Positions 42,711-53,017 of a stretch of DNA of 64,000 nucleotides are shown here, in pieces. Under the pieces are notes generated by a model that was not told the DNA's origin, made no database searches, and saw nothing but the letters and a program-made list of their open reading frames with translations. The position numbers and the translations under genes were made by a program. This DNA is from PALSA-612 sp963776375 (GTDB lineage: Bacteria > Actinomycetota > Thermoleophilia > Gaiellales > Gaiellaceae): positions 682,001-746,000 of the forward strand of contig CAVZMF010000002.1 in the NCBI GenBank assembly GCA_963776375.1. Direction: 5' to 3'. Position 1 is the first letter of the stretch. Every line of letters starts with the position of its first letter.

Positions 42711-43443
42711 ATGTTCGCGATCGGCTCGAGCCTGAAGGAGGCCCGTCTCCGCAAGGGCCTCGATCTCGCCGCGGCGGCCGACGCAACGAAGATCCGCTCC
42801 CGGCACCTGCAGGCGCTCGAGGACGAGCACTTCGACGTCCTCCCGGGCCAGACGTACGTCCGCGGCTTCCTCAAGACCTACGCCGACTTCCTCGACCTCG
42901 ACGGCCAGCTCTACGTCGACGAGTACAGCTCCCGCTTCTGGGTCAACGAGGACGGAAGCCCGGCGACGCGGCGGAAGGTGCGCATCCGCAGGAAGCACCA
43001 CCGCCGGATCGAGCTGAACATGGTCATCCTCACCGTGGTCGCGATCGCCGGCGTGACCACGCTCGTGATCGCCGCCTGGAAGTTCGGCGGCGCGGACACG
43101 ACGCCCCCGGCGCGGCCGGTCCCGCCCGCGGCGGCGGCGCCGCGCACCGTGACGCACCAGCCCGTCGCACGCCTGACCGTGAAGGCGGTGAAGGGCAGCT
43201 CGCTGATCGACGTGCGCGTCCTCGAAGAGCCCCGGCCGGGTCGGACGGCTCCTCTACCACGGCACGCTCGAGCGCGGCAAGTCCCAGACCTTCGTCGACA
43301 AGTCTCTCTGGGTGGTCGTCAGCTCCCCGAAGCACGTCGTGCTCTCGCTGAACGGCGGCACGCCGCTCGCGCTCAGCGGCCTCTGCCCGCGGTCGGTCGC
43401 GGTCACTCCGCAGCAGATCACGTCCACGGTCGCCTGCCGCTGA
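42711..43443 (+). CDS. rodZ: RodZ-like cell-shape protein (frame-shifted)
   Basis: Cytoplasmic helix-turn-helix domain (about 1-70: Leu-Lys-Glu-Ala-Arg, Tyr-Val-Arg-Gly-Phe-Leu-Lys-Thr-Tyr-Ala), basic juxtamembrane Arg/Lys/His stretch, one transmembrane helix (about 105-124), Pro/Ala linker and a C-terminal DUF4115 beta domain. One extra base near 43231 shifts the last part, which then reads Val-Gly-Arg-Leu-Leu-Tyr-His-Gly-Thr-Leu-Glu and stops at 43443 (length 3n+1). TAGAAT lies 9 nt before the ATG. Same position upstream of cinA-recA as ymfM in Bacillus. Confidence 0.88.
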
Positions 43444-44729
43444 CGGGGGCACCGGCGCCGGAGCGGCCGCGGGCCGCGATCGTCGTCACCGGCAGCGAGC
43501 TCGTGCGCGGCGAGCGCACGGACCTGAACGGCCCTTTCCTCGCGCGAGAGCTGCTCTCGCTCGGCGTCGAGCCGACGAGGATCGCCATCGTCGGGGACAC
43601 GCCAGGCGAGCTCGCCGCCGCGCTCGGCGAGGGCCTGCAGGCCGACCTCTGCGTGGTCTCGGGCGGCCTCGGGCCGACCCACGACGACCGCACGGTCGAG
43701 CTCCTGGCCGCGGCGGCAGGGCTCGACCTCGTCGTCGACGAGAAGGTGGAGCGCGAGATCGAGGCGCGTTCGCGGGCCGTCGCGGAGCGGCTCAAGCGCC
43801 CGTACACGGACTTTGCAGCCGGGGTGACGAAGCAGGCGACGCGCCCTGAGACGGCCGTCCCCGTCGGGCTCGTGGGTACGGCGCCCGCCCTCGTCGTGCC
43901 GCTCGGCGACCGCGTCGCCGTCGTGCTGCCCGGCCCACCCTGGGAGCTGAAGCAGCTCTGGCCGCGCGCTCTCGAGTCCGAGCCGGTCCGCGCGCTGCTC
44001 GCCCGCGCCCACCGTCCCTCGCGGCGCGTGCTCCGCTTCTACGGCGCCAGCGAGTCCGCAATCGCCCAGGCGCTGGCCGCAGCCGGCGGAGACGGGGACG
44101 GGGTGGAGGCGACGATCTGCGCGCGAGACTTCGAGATCCACGTCGATTTCGTCGTCGCACCGGGTGCCGACGAGCGCGCCGACGAGCTTGCCCGCGCGCT
44201 CGTGGAGCCGCTCGACCGCTACCTGTTCGCAGAGGACGAGCAGTCCGTCGAGGAGATCGTCCTCGAGCTCTGCCGCGCCCGGGAGCTGACGCTGGCCACG
44301 GCGGAGTCGTGCACAGGCGGTCTCGTCGCGGCCCGTCTCACCTCCGTTCCGGGCTCGAGCGACGTCTTCCTCGGCGCCGTGGTCGCGTATGCGAACGACG
44401 TGAAAGAGGCTGAGCTCGGCGTGTCCGAGGAGCTGCTGCAGGCACACGGGGCCGTCTCGGCGGAGACGGCTGCGGCCATGGCCGCGGGGGTCAGGGAGCG
44501 CCTCGGAGCGGACGTGGGCATCGCCGTGACGGGCATCGCGGGGCCCGGCGGCGGCTCGGAGGAGAAGCCGGTCGGGCTCGTGTACATGCACGTCGAGACT
44601 CCGGACGCGAGCCGCGGGCTCGAGTTCAGCTACCCCGCCGACCGGGAGTCGATCCGCCGCCGTGCGACCGTGGCCGGCCTGCACCTCGCGCGACGAGTGT
44701 TGTCACAGTCTCGTGACACACACGTATGA
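43440..44729 (+). CDS. cinA: CinA-family protein (NMN deamidase / ADP-ribose pyrophosphatase domains)
   Basis: 429 residues. N-terminal MoaB/MogA-like COG1058 domain (Ile-Val-Val-Thr-Gly-Ser-Glu-Leu, Ser-Gly-Gly-Leu-Gly-Pro-Thr-His-Asp-Asp near residue 80) and C-terminal deamidase domain (Thr-Ala-Glu-Ser-Cys-Thr-Gly-Gly near 289, Gly-Ile-Ala-Gly-Pro-Gly-Gly near 363). No ATG/GTG/TTG lies between the RodZ stop and the conserved core; the only coupled candidate is CTG at 43440 (CTGA overlap). Ends with an ATGA overlap into thpR. Confidence 0.93.
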   Translation: MTGAPAPERPRAAIVVTGSELVRGERTDLNGPFLARELLSLGVEPTRIAIVGDTPGELAAALGEGLQADLCVVSGGLGPTHDDRTVELLAAAAGLDLVVDEKVEREIEARSRAVAERLKRPYTDFAAGVTKQATRPETAVPVGLVGTAPALVVPLGDRVAVVLPGPPWELKQLWPRALESEPVRALLARAHRPSRRVLRFYGASESAIAQALAAAGGDGDGVEATICARDFEIHVDFVVAPGADERADELARALVEPLDRYLFAEDEQSVEEIVLELCRARELTLATAESCTGGLVAARLTSVPGSSDVFLGAVVAYANDVKEAELGVSEELLQAHGAVSAETAAAMAAGVRERLGADVGIAVTGIAGPGGGSEEKPVGLVYMHVETPDASRGLEFSYPADRESIRRRATVAGLHLARRVLSQSRDTHV

Positions 44730-45280
44730 CTTCGCCCGGTACCGTCGATCCCGATGAACGACTACGGCTGTTCTGCGCGCTCACGCTGCCCGGGCCGGCA
44801 CTCGACCGGCTGGCCGAGTGGCAGGCCCGCGAGCTCGCCGCCGGCGAGCGCATCGTGCCGCGACAGAACCTGCACGCCACGTTGGTCTTCCTCGGCAGCC
44901 GCCCGGCGTCCGAGGCTGCGCCGATCGGAGCCGAGCTCGCCGCCGCCGCCGCGGCCGCCGGGCCGATCGCGTTCCGAGAGCAGCGCTACCGCGAGACTCG
45001 CAGCGTCGGGATGCTCGTCTTCGACGATGTCGACGGCCACGCGGGCAGGTTCGCAGCGGACGTCTTCGAGCGACTCGAGCGTCTCGGCGTGTACGAACGC
45101 GAGCGCCGCCCGTGGCTCCCACACGTCACGGTGCTCCGGTTCCGCCGCCCGCCGCGGCTACGGCCACAGTTGCCCGCCCTCGGCGAGGTCAGTCCGTCCG
45201 GAGCCGCTGTCTACCATTCCCTGCTTCGCCCCGGTGGGGCGCAGTACGAGATTCTCGAATCGTTTGCGCTAGGAGGCTGA
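44726..45280 (+). CDS. thpR: RNA 2',3'-cyclic phosphodiesterase (2'-5' RNA ligase family)
   Basis: 184 residues with the two His-x-Thr-x motifs of the 2H phosphoesterase fold: His-Ala-Thr-Leu near residue 51 and His-Val-Thr-Val near 134. Acts on 2',3'-cyclic phosphate or 2'-5' linked RNA ends. Lies between cinA and recA, its usual actinobacterial position. ATG overlaps the cinA stop. Confidence 0.93.
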   Translation: MTSPGTVDPDERLRLFCALTLPGPALDRLAEWQARELAAGERIVPRQNLHATLVFLGSRPASEAAPIGAELAAAAAAAGPIAFREQRYRETRSVGMLVFDDVDGHAGRFAADVFERLERLGVYERERRPWLPHVTVLRFRRPPRLRPQLPALGEVSPSGAAVYHSLLRPGGAQYEILESFALGG

Positions 45281-45285
45281 TCACG

Positions 45286-46428
<1,143 letters not shown>

Positions 46429-46432
<4 letters not shown>

Positions 46433-46845
46433 CGAAGGACGCGTTCGGGGTGGTCGTCGATGCGCTCGCGCGCCGCGACCTCACTTCGACCGAGCTCGAG
46501 CAGCGTCTCGCGCGAGCGGGCTTCGAGGCGGATGCACGGGCAGACGCGATCGCGCGCGCGGCCGCTGCCGGCTACCTCGACGACGCGCGCGTCGCCGTGG
46601 AGCGTGCCCGTCGTCTCGCCGAGCGCGACGCGTCGGACGCGGCCATCCGGGCCGAGCTCCTCCGGCGCGGAGTGGGGGAGGCCGCGGTCGAGGCGGCGCT
46701 GGAGGCGCTTCCGCCAGAGACGGAGCGGGCCAAGCGGCTCGCGCTGCGGCTCGGAGGCGGCCCCCGGGCGGCGCGCGCACTCGCCCGCAAGGGCTACGCG
46801 GAGGACGTCGTCGAGCGCGCGGTCGGTCTCCACATTGCACAGTGA
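46429..46845 (+). CDS. recX: RecA regulator RecX
   Basis: 138 residues, GTG overlapping the recA stop (GTGA). Three-helix repeats: Leu-Thr-Ser-Thr-Glu-Leu-Glu-Gln-Arg-Leu near residue 19, Gly-Tyr-Leu-Asp-Asp-Ala-Arg near 48, and Ile-Arg-Ala-Glu-Leu-Leu-Arg-Arg-Gly-Val near 73. Binds the RecA filament and limits its activity. Its apparent fusion to RecA is an artefact of the extra base described for recA. Confidence 0.92.
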
Positions 46846-47117
46846 GCGGAGGCAGCGGTAGGATTCGAAGAGCACGACTCGACAATTTGTCTGCACACAA
46901 AGCGATTTCCGAATCGGAACACCTGACACGAAACCGAAACCGACGCCGACGACATGAAGAGAGGAGCAGGAACCAGGAGGCAAGAGTCAGGCTTGATGTG
47001 AGCCTCCGCAGGCGGCCGTCGCCGCCTCTTGCACCGATTCGCTAGAGCCCGTGCGGGCTTGCTGCCGGGTCGAGCCCGTGTCACCCCCGACACGGACTGT
47101 CGACCGGAGGAGCTCCT

Positions 47118-48651
47118 GTGGCGTACGTGGTGGGAATCCTGATCGGACTCGTCGTCGGATCCCTCGCGGCGTGGCTCGTGCTCGTCTCGTTCACCGGGAA
47201 CAAGCTCGCCGCCGCACGCCGCACCCGGCAGCTGATGCTGACGGAGGCCCGCAAGGAAGCCGAGGCGGTGCGCCGCGAGGCCGACCTCGAGGCGAAGGAA
47301 GCCGCCGTCAAGCACCGCGCCGACGTCGAGCGAGAGCTCCAGGGGCAGCGGGAGGACATCCTCCGTGAGCGCGAGCGCCTGCACGCCCGCGAGGACGACA
47401 CCGAGCGCCGCCTGACCGAGCTCGAGCGGCGAGAGCAGGGGATCGCCGACCGTGAGACGCACGTCAAGCAACTCCAGGAGGAGTTCAAGGAGGCGAAGGA
47501 TCGCGAGGTCTGCCGAGCTCGAGCGCATCTCCGGCCTGACCGTCGGCGAGGCGAAGGCCGAGATCCTCAGCCGCTCGGAGGAGCTCGTGCGACACGACCT
47601 GGCGCGGCGCGTCCGCCAGCTCGAGGAGGAAGCACAGACGGAGGCCCGCAGGCGCGCGCGCAACCTCGTCGCCGACTCGCTCCAGCGCGTGGCGGCGAGC
47701 CACGCCGCCGAGACGACGGTGTCCATCGTCGAGCTGCCGTCAGACGACATGAAGGGCAGGATCATCGGCCGCGAAGGTCGCAACATCCGCGCGCTCGAGC
47801 ACCTGACCGGCGTCGACTTCATCATCGACGACACGCCGCAGGCCGTCGTCCTCTCGTCCTTCGACGGCATGCGCCGCGAGGTCGCGAAGCTGACGCTGCA
47901 GAAGCTGCTCGAGGACGGGCGAATCCACCCGGCACGGATCGAGGAGACGTACTACCAGTCGAAGGCGGAGGTCGACGACCTCGTGCGCCAGGCCGGCGAG
48001 CAGGCCGTGTTCGAGGCGCACTGCGGCGAGTTCCACGAGGAGCTGGTCAAGATCCTGGGCCGACTCAAGTTCCGCACGAGCTACGGGCAGAACGTCCTCA
48101 AGCACACGCTCGAGGTCGTCCACCTGGCCGGGATCATGGCCGGCGAGCTCGGGGCGAGCGTCAAGACGGCCAAGCGGGCGGCGCTCCTGCACGACCTCGG
48201 CAAGGCGCTGTCCCACGAAGAGGAGGGCTCGCACGCTCTGATCTCCGCCCGCTACGCGAAGCGCTACGGGGAGTCCGACGGCGTCGTGCACGCGATCGAG
48301 GCGCACCACTACGAGGTGCAGCCGCAGACCGTGGAGGCCGTGCTCGTGATCACGGCGGACGCGATCTCGGCCTCCCGCCCGGGCGCGCGCGGCGAGTCCC
48401 TCGAGTCGTACATCAAGCGGCTCGAGTCGCTGGAGGAGCTCGCGAGCCAGAAGCCCGGCGTCGACCGCGTCTACGCGCTGCAGGCCGGTCGCGAGATCCG
48501 CGTGATCGTGAAGCCGGAGGAGATCGGCGACGACGACGCCGTGCTCATGTCGCACGAGATCGCACGGGAGATCGAGCAGCACCTCGACTACCCGGGTCAG
48601 ATCAAGGTGACGGTGATCCGCGAGTCACGGGCCGTCGAATTCGCCCGCTAG
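47118..48651 (+). CDS. rny: Ribonuclease Y (frame-shifted)
   Basis: Membrane-anchored endoribonuclease that starts mRNA decay. GTG at 47118 with GGAGGAG upstream. One transmembrane helix (about 3-25), long coiled coil, KH domain (Gly-Arg-Ile-Ile-Gly-Arg-Glu-Gly-Arg-Asn-Ile-Arg near residue 215) and HD domain (Leu-Leu-His-Asp-Leu-Gly-Lys-Ala near 355). One extra base near 47511 breaks the coiled coil; length 3n+1. About 510 residues after repair. The 270 nt upstream show a TAGGAT (46859-46864) and GC-rich hairpins but no gene. Confidence 0.95.
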
Positions 48652-49181
48652 CAGCCGGCGCCGGGAGACAGGTACTCGGGTGGCAGCGCCTGGTGCATGG
48701 AGAGCACGTAGACGGCTTGTACCGAATCGGGCGTCCCGAGCCCGAGCGCCCGGTAGATCTCGCGCCAGTGTGCCATCGCATAGCGCTCCGCGCGATACTC
48801 GCACACGCCCAGGAGCACGTGCCCGACCTCGTGGGCGAGCGCGGCGGCGGACTCGGCCGCGTCGACGTTGTCCGGCCCGCGTGCCGCGCGGCGCAGGAGC
48901 GGGGCACACGTGCCGAGGTCGAGCCAGATCCGTTGCGCATCGGCCTCGCCTTCGATCCCCGGAAGACGCGTGCACGCGACCGTGACGGGCTGCCCCGCCA
49001 GCGCGGACGCGACCCGCGACAGCGAGCCCTGAACGCTCACGCCCGACCACGCGCCGGGCACGATCACGAGCGCGAGCACGGACGCGAGCACGACCGCGAG
49101 ACCCGCCTGCGGAGCTCCGCGCCGCCAGGGCACTCGAGCTCCACCACCATGCGTTTCGACCCTCCCCCAGAGGCTCGACAT
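48648..49181 (-). CDS. Putative membrane-anchored metalloprotease-like protein (HEVGH)
   Basis: 177 residues from an ATG at 49181 preceded by GGAGGGA. One hydrophobic helix (about 29-46), then an extracytoplasmic domain with His-Glu-Val-Gly-His near residue 118, the HExxH zinc-protease signature, and Cys before and after it. No downstream third ligand is obvious. Overlaps the end of rny by 4 nt, convergent. The family is not recognised. Confidence 0.65.
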   Translation of the reverse strand: MSSLWGRVETHGGGARVPWRRGAPQAGLAVVLASVLALVIVPGAWSGVSVQGSLSRVASALAGQPVTVACTRLPGIEGEADAQRIWLDLGTCAPLLRRAARGPDNVDAAESAAALAHEVGHVLLGVCEYRAERYAMAHWREIYRALGLGTPDSVQAVYVLSMHQALPPEYLSPGAGC

Positions 49182-49324
49182 CTTGTCCCTCCCTCCCGAA
49201 CACACATCATGAACCGTCCGGAGGTGATTCGCCATCGCCCGCGCGAGTTAGGACGGAAGGCCCGAGGCTGCGACGCGCCGCGGCGGCGCGGGGCGGCAAA
49301 CGGAGACGGCTACTCTTCGATGTC

Positions 49325-50685
49325 ATGCCTGCCGACCGAGGCCGCCACCCGATGTCGAAGCTCTATTACGTCACCACGTTCGGGTGCCAGATGAACGCGC
49401 ACGACTCCGAGCGCATCCGGGGACTGCTCGAGGACCTCGGACTGGGGGAGGCGCCGACGCAGGCCGAGGCCGACGTCCTCGTCTTCAACACCTGCACGAT
49501 CCGCGAGAAGCCCGACCAACGACTCGCCGCGCACCTCGGGAACGCCGCCGCGCTGAAGCGCCGCCGGCCGGACACGGTCGTCGCCGTGGGCGGCTGCTAT
49601 GCGGAGGCCCAGCGCGAGCAGATCTTCGACCGGTATCCGTTCGTCGACGTCGCCTTCGGGCCCGGAACGATCCGGCATCTCGGCGACTGGCTGGGAGCGG
49701 GCGGCGTCGGCGTGGCCCGGCACTCCTTCGGCACCGCCGACGAGCGCCGGTTCTCGGCCGAGCTCCCGACGCAGCGCGAGCGGCCCGTCCAGGCCTGGGT
49801 GCAGGTGTCGATGGGCTGCAACTCGGTCTGCGCCTATTGCATCGTCCCGCGGGTGCGCGGACGCGAGGTGAGCCGCCGCCCCGGCGACGTCCTCGCCGAA
49901 GTGACGAGCCTCGCGCGCCAGGGCGTCCGCGAGGTGACGCTGCTCGGCCAGAACGTCAACTCGTACGGACGCGACCTCGCACCGGAGATCGAGACCGGGT
50001 TCGCAGAGCTGCTCCGCGCCGTCGACGAGGTCGACGGCATCGAGCGCGTCCGTTTCACGAGCCCGCACCCGAAGGACTTCCGGCCGGACGTGATCGAGGC
50101 GATGGCCGCGTGCGGCGCCGTCTGCGAGCACGCGCACCTGCCTCTCCAGTCCGGCTCGACGCAGGTCCTGAAGCGCATGCGTCGGACGTACACGCGCGAG
50201 CGCTACCTCCGGCTCGTCGCCGAGCTTCGGAACGCAATCCCGGATCTGGCATTGACCACCGACATCATCGTCGGCTTCCCCGGCGAGACGGAGGACGACT
50301 TCCGCGCAGACGCTCGAAGTCGTCGAGGAGGTCGGCTTCGACGGCGCCTTCACGTTCGTCTACTCGCCGCGCAGCGGCACGGAGGCCGCTGCGATGCCCG
50401 ATCAGGTCCCGGAGCAGATCAAGCGCGAACGGATCGAGAGCCTGATCGGGCTCGTCCAGCGCATCGCCGCCCACCGCAACCGCAGCCGCATCGGCCGTGC
50501 GGAGGAGGTCCTGGTCGAGGGGCCGAGCCGCACCGACCCGCGGCTGCTTCGCGGCAGGACGCGTCGCAACACGACCGTCAACTTCGACGGCGCCGCAGCA
50601 GCCGGCGAGCTCGACCCCGGTGAGGATCACCGCGGCATCGTCCACGACGCTGCGCGGCACGCAGGAGGCGCTCGTCGCCGCCTGA
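49325..50685 (+). CDS. miaB: tRNA-2-methylthio-N6-dimethylallyladenosine synthase MiaB (frame-shifted twice)
   Basis: Radical-SAM methylthiotransferase acting on A37 of tRNA. UPF0004 domain with Phe-Gly-Cys-Gln-Met-Asn and Asn-Thr-Cys-Thr-Ile-Arg-Glu; radical SAM cluster Met-Gly-Cys-Asn-Ser-Val-Cys-Ala-Tyr-Cys near residue 163. Extra bases near 50309 and 50619 shift the frame before Phe-Asp-Gly-Ala-Phe-Thr-Phe and within the C-terminal TRAM domain; length 3n+2. ATG at 49325 follows TACTCT by 8 nt; an in-frame ATG at 49352 begins the conserved part. Confidence 0.94.
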
Positions 50686-50695
50686 GCCTCCCCAG

Positions 50696-51592
50696 GTGCT
50701 GGCGCTGTTCGGCCCCACCGCGTCGGGGAAGAGCGCCGTCGCCGAGGCGATCGCGGACGAGATTCCCGCCGAGATCGTCTCGGCGGACTCGATGCAGGTC
50801 TACCGGGGCCTGCCGATCCTGACCAACCAGGCCGACGCACCGGCGCATCTCGTCGCGGTCTGGGATCTCGACCACGAGGCTTCGGTCGCTGAATACGCCC
50901 GGCTGGCCCACGCAGCGATCGACGGCGTCCTCGGGCGGCTGCGGACGCCGGTCGTCGTCGGCGGCACGGGCCTCTACTTCCGCGCCGCGCTGGCCGAGCT
51001 CGAGGTTCCGCCTGCACCCGAGCCGGGCGCCCGTGAGCACTGGACCCGCGTCTACGACCGCCTCGGCGCGGAGGCGACGCACGCCGTGCTCTCCGAGCGC
51101 GACCCGGCCGCCGCGGCGGCCCTGCATCCAAACGACCGCCGCAGGATCGTCCGCGCGCTCGAGCTCGCCGATGCCGGCTCCACGTTGCGCCCCCGAGCCG
51201 ACAGGCTCTGGACGACGGAGACGAGGCACTCGACACTCGTCGTCGGCCTCGACGTGCCGCGTGAGGAGCTTCTGCGGCGCATCGAGGCGCGCACACGCGC
51301 GATGCTGGACGCCGGAGCAGCCGAGGAAGCCCGATCGGCGCTCGCCTCACCGCTCTCCGCGACAGCTGGGAAGGTCATCGGGCTGCACGAGGCCGCAGCG
51401 CTGCCGCAGGCGGAGGCGTTCCAGGCGATCGCGCTCCGCACGAGGCAGTACGCCGCGTACCAGCGCAAGTGGATGCGGCGGATTCCTGGCCTTGTTAGCG
51501 TCCGCGGCGATCGCCCGCCCCGTGAGACCGCCCGCGAGATTCTCGAGCTGGCAGGCCGCCGGCAACCGCTATCTGCTCGTCGAGCGGGCTGA
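50696..51592 (+). CDS. miaA: tRNA dimethylallyltransferase MiaA
   Basis: Adds the dimethylallyl group to A37 that MiaB then methylthiolates. 298 residues. Walker A Gly-Pro-Thr-Ala-Ser-Gly-Lys-Ser near residue 6, Ser-Ala-Asp-Ser-Met-Gln-Val-Tyr near 29, Gly-Gly-Thr-Gly-Leu-Tyr near 90, and Arg-Thr-Arg-Gln-Tyr-Ala-Ala-Tyr-Gln-Arg-Lys-Trp near 244. GTG start 10 nt after miaB. Its end overlaps the dapF start by 71 nt in another frame, which is long for an operon overlap. Confidence 0.95.
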   Translation: MLALFGPTASGKSAVAEAIADEIPAEIVSADSMQVYRGLPILTNQADAPAHLVAVWDLDHEASVAEYARLAHAAIDGVLGRLRTPVVVGGTGLYFRAALAELEVPPAPEPGAREHWTRVYDRLGAEATHAVLSERDPAAAAALHPNDRRRIVRALELADAGSTLRPRADRLWTTETRHSTLVVGLDVPREELLRRIEARTRAMLDAGAAEEARSALASPLSATAGKVIGLHEAAALPQAEAFQAIALRTRQYAAYQRKWMRRIPGLVSVRGDRPPRETAREILELAGRRQPLSARRAG

Positions 51593-52243
51593 GCTCGAGG
51601 TGCCGCTCACGCCCGATGCGGTGCGCGATGCCTGCGCCGGCGCCGACGCCGACGGCATTCTCGAGGTCGTCTCGGTCTCGGCCGGCGAAACCGAGATCGT
51701 GATCTGGAACCCGGACGGGTCGAGGCCGAGATGTCTGGCAACGGCACGCGGATCGCCGCGCGCTGGCTCGCCGACCGGACGGGACGCGACGTCGTCCACA
51801 TCCGCGTGGGCGACCGTGTCGTCGAGGCGCGAGCCCGGGAGGACGGGCAGATCGAGCAGGATCTCGGCCCCTACGAGGTCGCGCCGGGCGAGGTCGTCGA
51901 CGGCATCGAGGTCGTGCCGGTCTCGGTGGGCAATCCGCACGCCGTCGTCGTCGGCGATCCTGACCTGGTCGGCCGCATCGGCCCGCGGCTCGAGACGCAT
52001 CCGCGCTTTCCGGAGCGGACGAACGTCCAGGTCGTGCGTGTCGACGGCCCCGGGTCGGTGACCGCGCGCGTCTGGGAGCGCGGCGTGGGGGAGACGCAGT
52101 CCTCGGGGACGAGCGCCGTGGCCGTCGCCGCCGCGACCCACGGCCGGGGAACGGTCGTCGTCCACTTCCCCGGCGGCGACCTGACGGTCAGGCTCGAGAA
52201 CGGTCGGGCGACCCTCGTCGGCCCGGCCGAACGCGTGTCCTGA
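51522..52243 (+). CDS. dapF: Diaminopimelate epimerase-like protein lacking both catalytic Cys (frame-shifted)
   Basis: About 240 residues with the DapF fold: Trp-Gln-Ala-Ala-Gly-Asn-Arg-Tyr near residue 11, Asn-Pro-Asp-Gly-Ser, then Met-Ser-Gly-Asn-Gly-Thr-Arg, and C-terminal Gly-Glu-Thr-Gln-Ser-Ser-Gly-Thr-Ser-Ala. In characterised DapF the residues before Gly-Asn-Gly and Gly-Thr-Gly are the two catalytic Cys; both are Ser here. The frame changes near 51722 by what looks like one missing base, the only apparent deletion in the window. GTG start inside miaA. It may be a variant epimerase or a different DapF-fold isomerase. Confidence 0.8.
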
Positions 52244-52252
52244 CCCGGTCAG

Positions 52253-53017
52253 CTACCCGCTGCCGATGCCGTACTCGCGAAGCGTCTCGTTCAGGCTCAG
52301 CTTCAGATCGGTCGACTCGCTGCGCCAGCCGATGATCAGAGCGCACGAAAGCTGGTACGTCCCCGCCGGGAACTCGCGCGGGCGCGAGCCGGGCACGACG
52401 ACCGCGCCCGGCGGCACGTAGCCGCGGTGCTCGACCGGCTCCTTGCCGGTGACGTCGATGATCGGCACCGAGGCCGTCAGGGACACATGCGGCCCGAGGA
52501 CGGCCCGCTCCCCGACGATCACGCCCTCGGTCACCGCCGCCCGCGACCCGACGAACACGCCGTCCTCGACGATCACCGGGCGCGCGTTGACCGGCTCGAG
52601 CACGCCCCCGATCCCCACGCCGCCGGCGAGATGGACGTCGGCGCCGATCTGCGCGCACGATCCGACCGTCGCCCACGTGTCGATCATCGTCCGCGGCCCG
52701 ACCCAGGCGCCGATGTTCACGAAGCTCGGCATCATCACGACGTCGCGGGACAGGAACGAGCCGTACCGAGCCACCGCAGGCGGCACCACGCGCACGCCTG
52801 CCTCGGCGTAGTCGTGCTTCAGCGGGATCTTGTCCAGGTACTCGAACGGGCCGACCTCGATCGGCTCGACCTGCCGCAGACGGAAGAAGTCGAGGATGGC
52901 CTGCTTCGCCTCCTCGTTCACGACCCATTCGCCGTCGACACGCTCCGCCACGCGAAGCTCACCCCGGTCGAGGCGCGACACCGTCTCCTCGACGCGGGCG
53001 GCGTCCAGGGCGGTCAC
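52253..53017 (-). CDS. dapD: Tetrahydrodipicolinate N-succinyltransferase
   Basis: Succinyl-transfer step of the DAP pathway. 254 residues: N-terminal helical domain, then a left-handed beta-helix of hexapeptide repeats (Asn-Ile-Gly-Ala-Trp-Val-Gly, Gly-Ala-Asp-Val-His-Leu-Ala-Gly-Gly-Val-Gly-Ile-Gly-Gly-Val, Val-Gly-Ser-Arg-Ala). GTG overlaps the dapC stop by 4 nt, so the two are one unit. Ends 9 nt from the convergent dapF gene. Confidence 0.93.
   Translation of the reverse strand: MTALDAARVEETVSRLDRGELRVAERVDGEWVVNEEAKQAILDFFRLRQVEPIEVGPFEYLDKIPLKHDYAEAGVRVVPPAVARYGSFLSRDVVMMPSFVNIGAWVGPRTMIDTWATVGSCAQIGADVHLAGGVGIGGVLEPVNARPVIVEDGVFVGSRAAVTEGVIVGERAVLGPHVSLTASVPIIDVTGKEPVEHRGYVPPGAVVVPGSRPREFPAGTYQLSCALIIGWRSESTDLKLSLNETLREYGIGSG

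Noticed and set aside
46846..47117. A short ORF or sRNA between recX and rny
   Set aside because: A TAGGAT and some hairpins are present, but no reading frame has a ribosome site, and the spacer most likely holds the rny promoter and leader.
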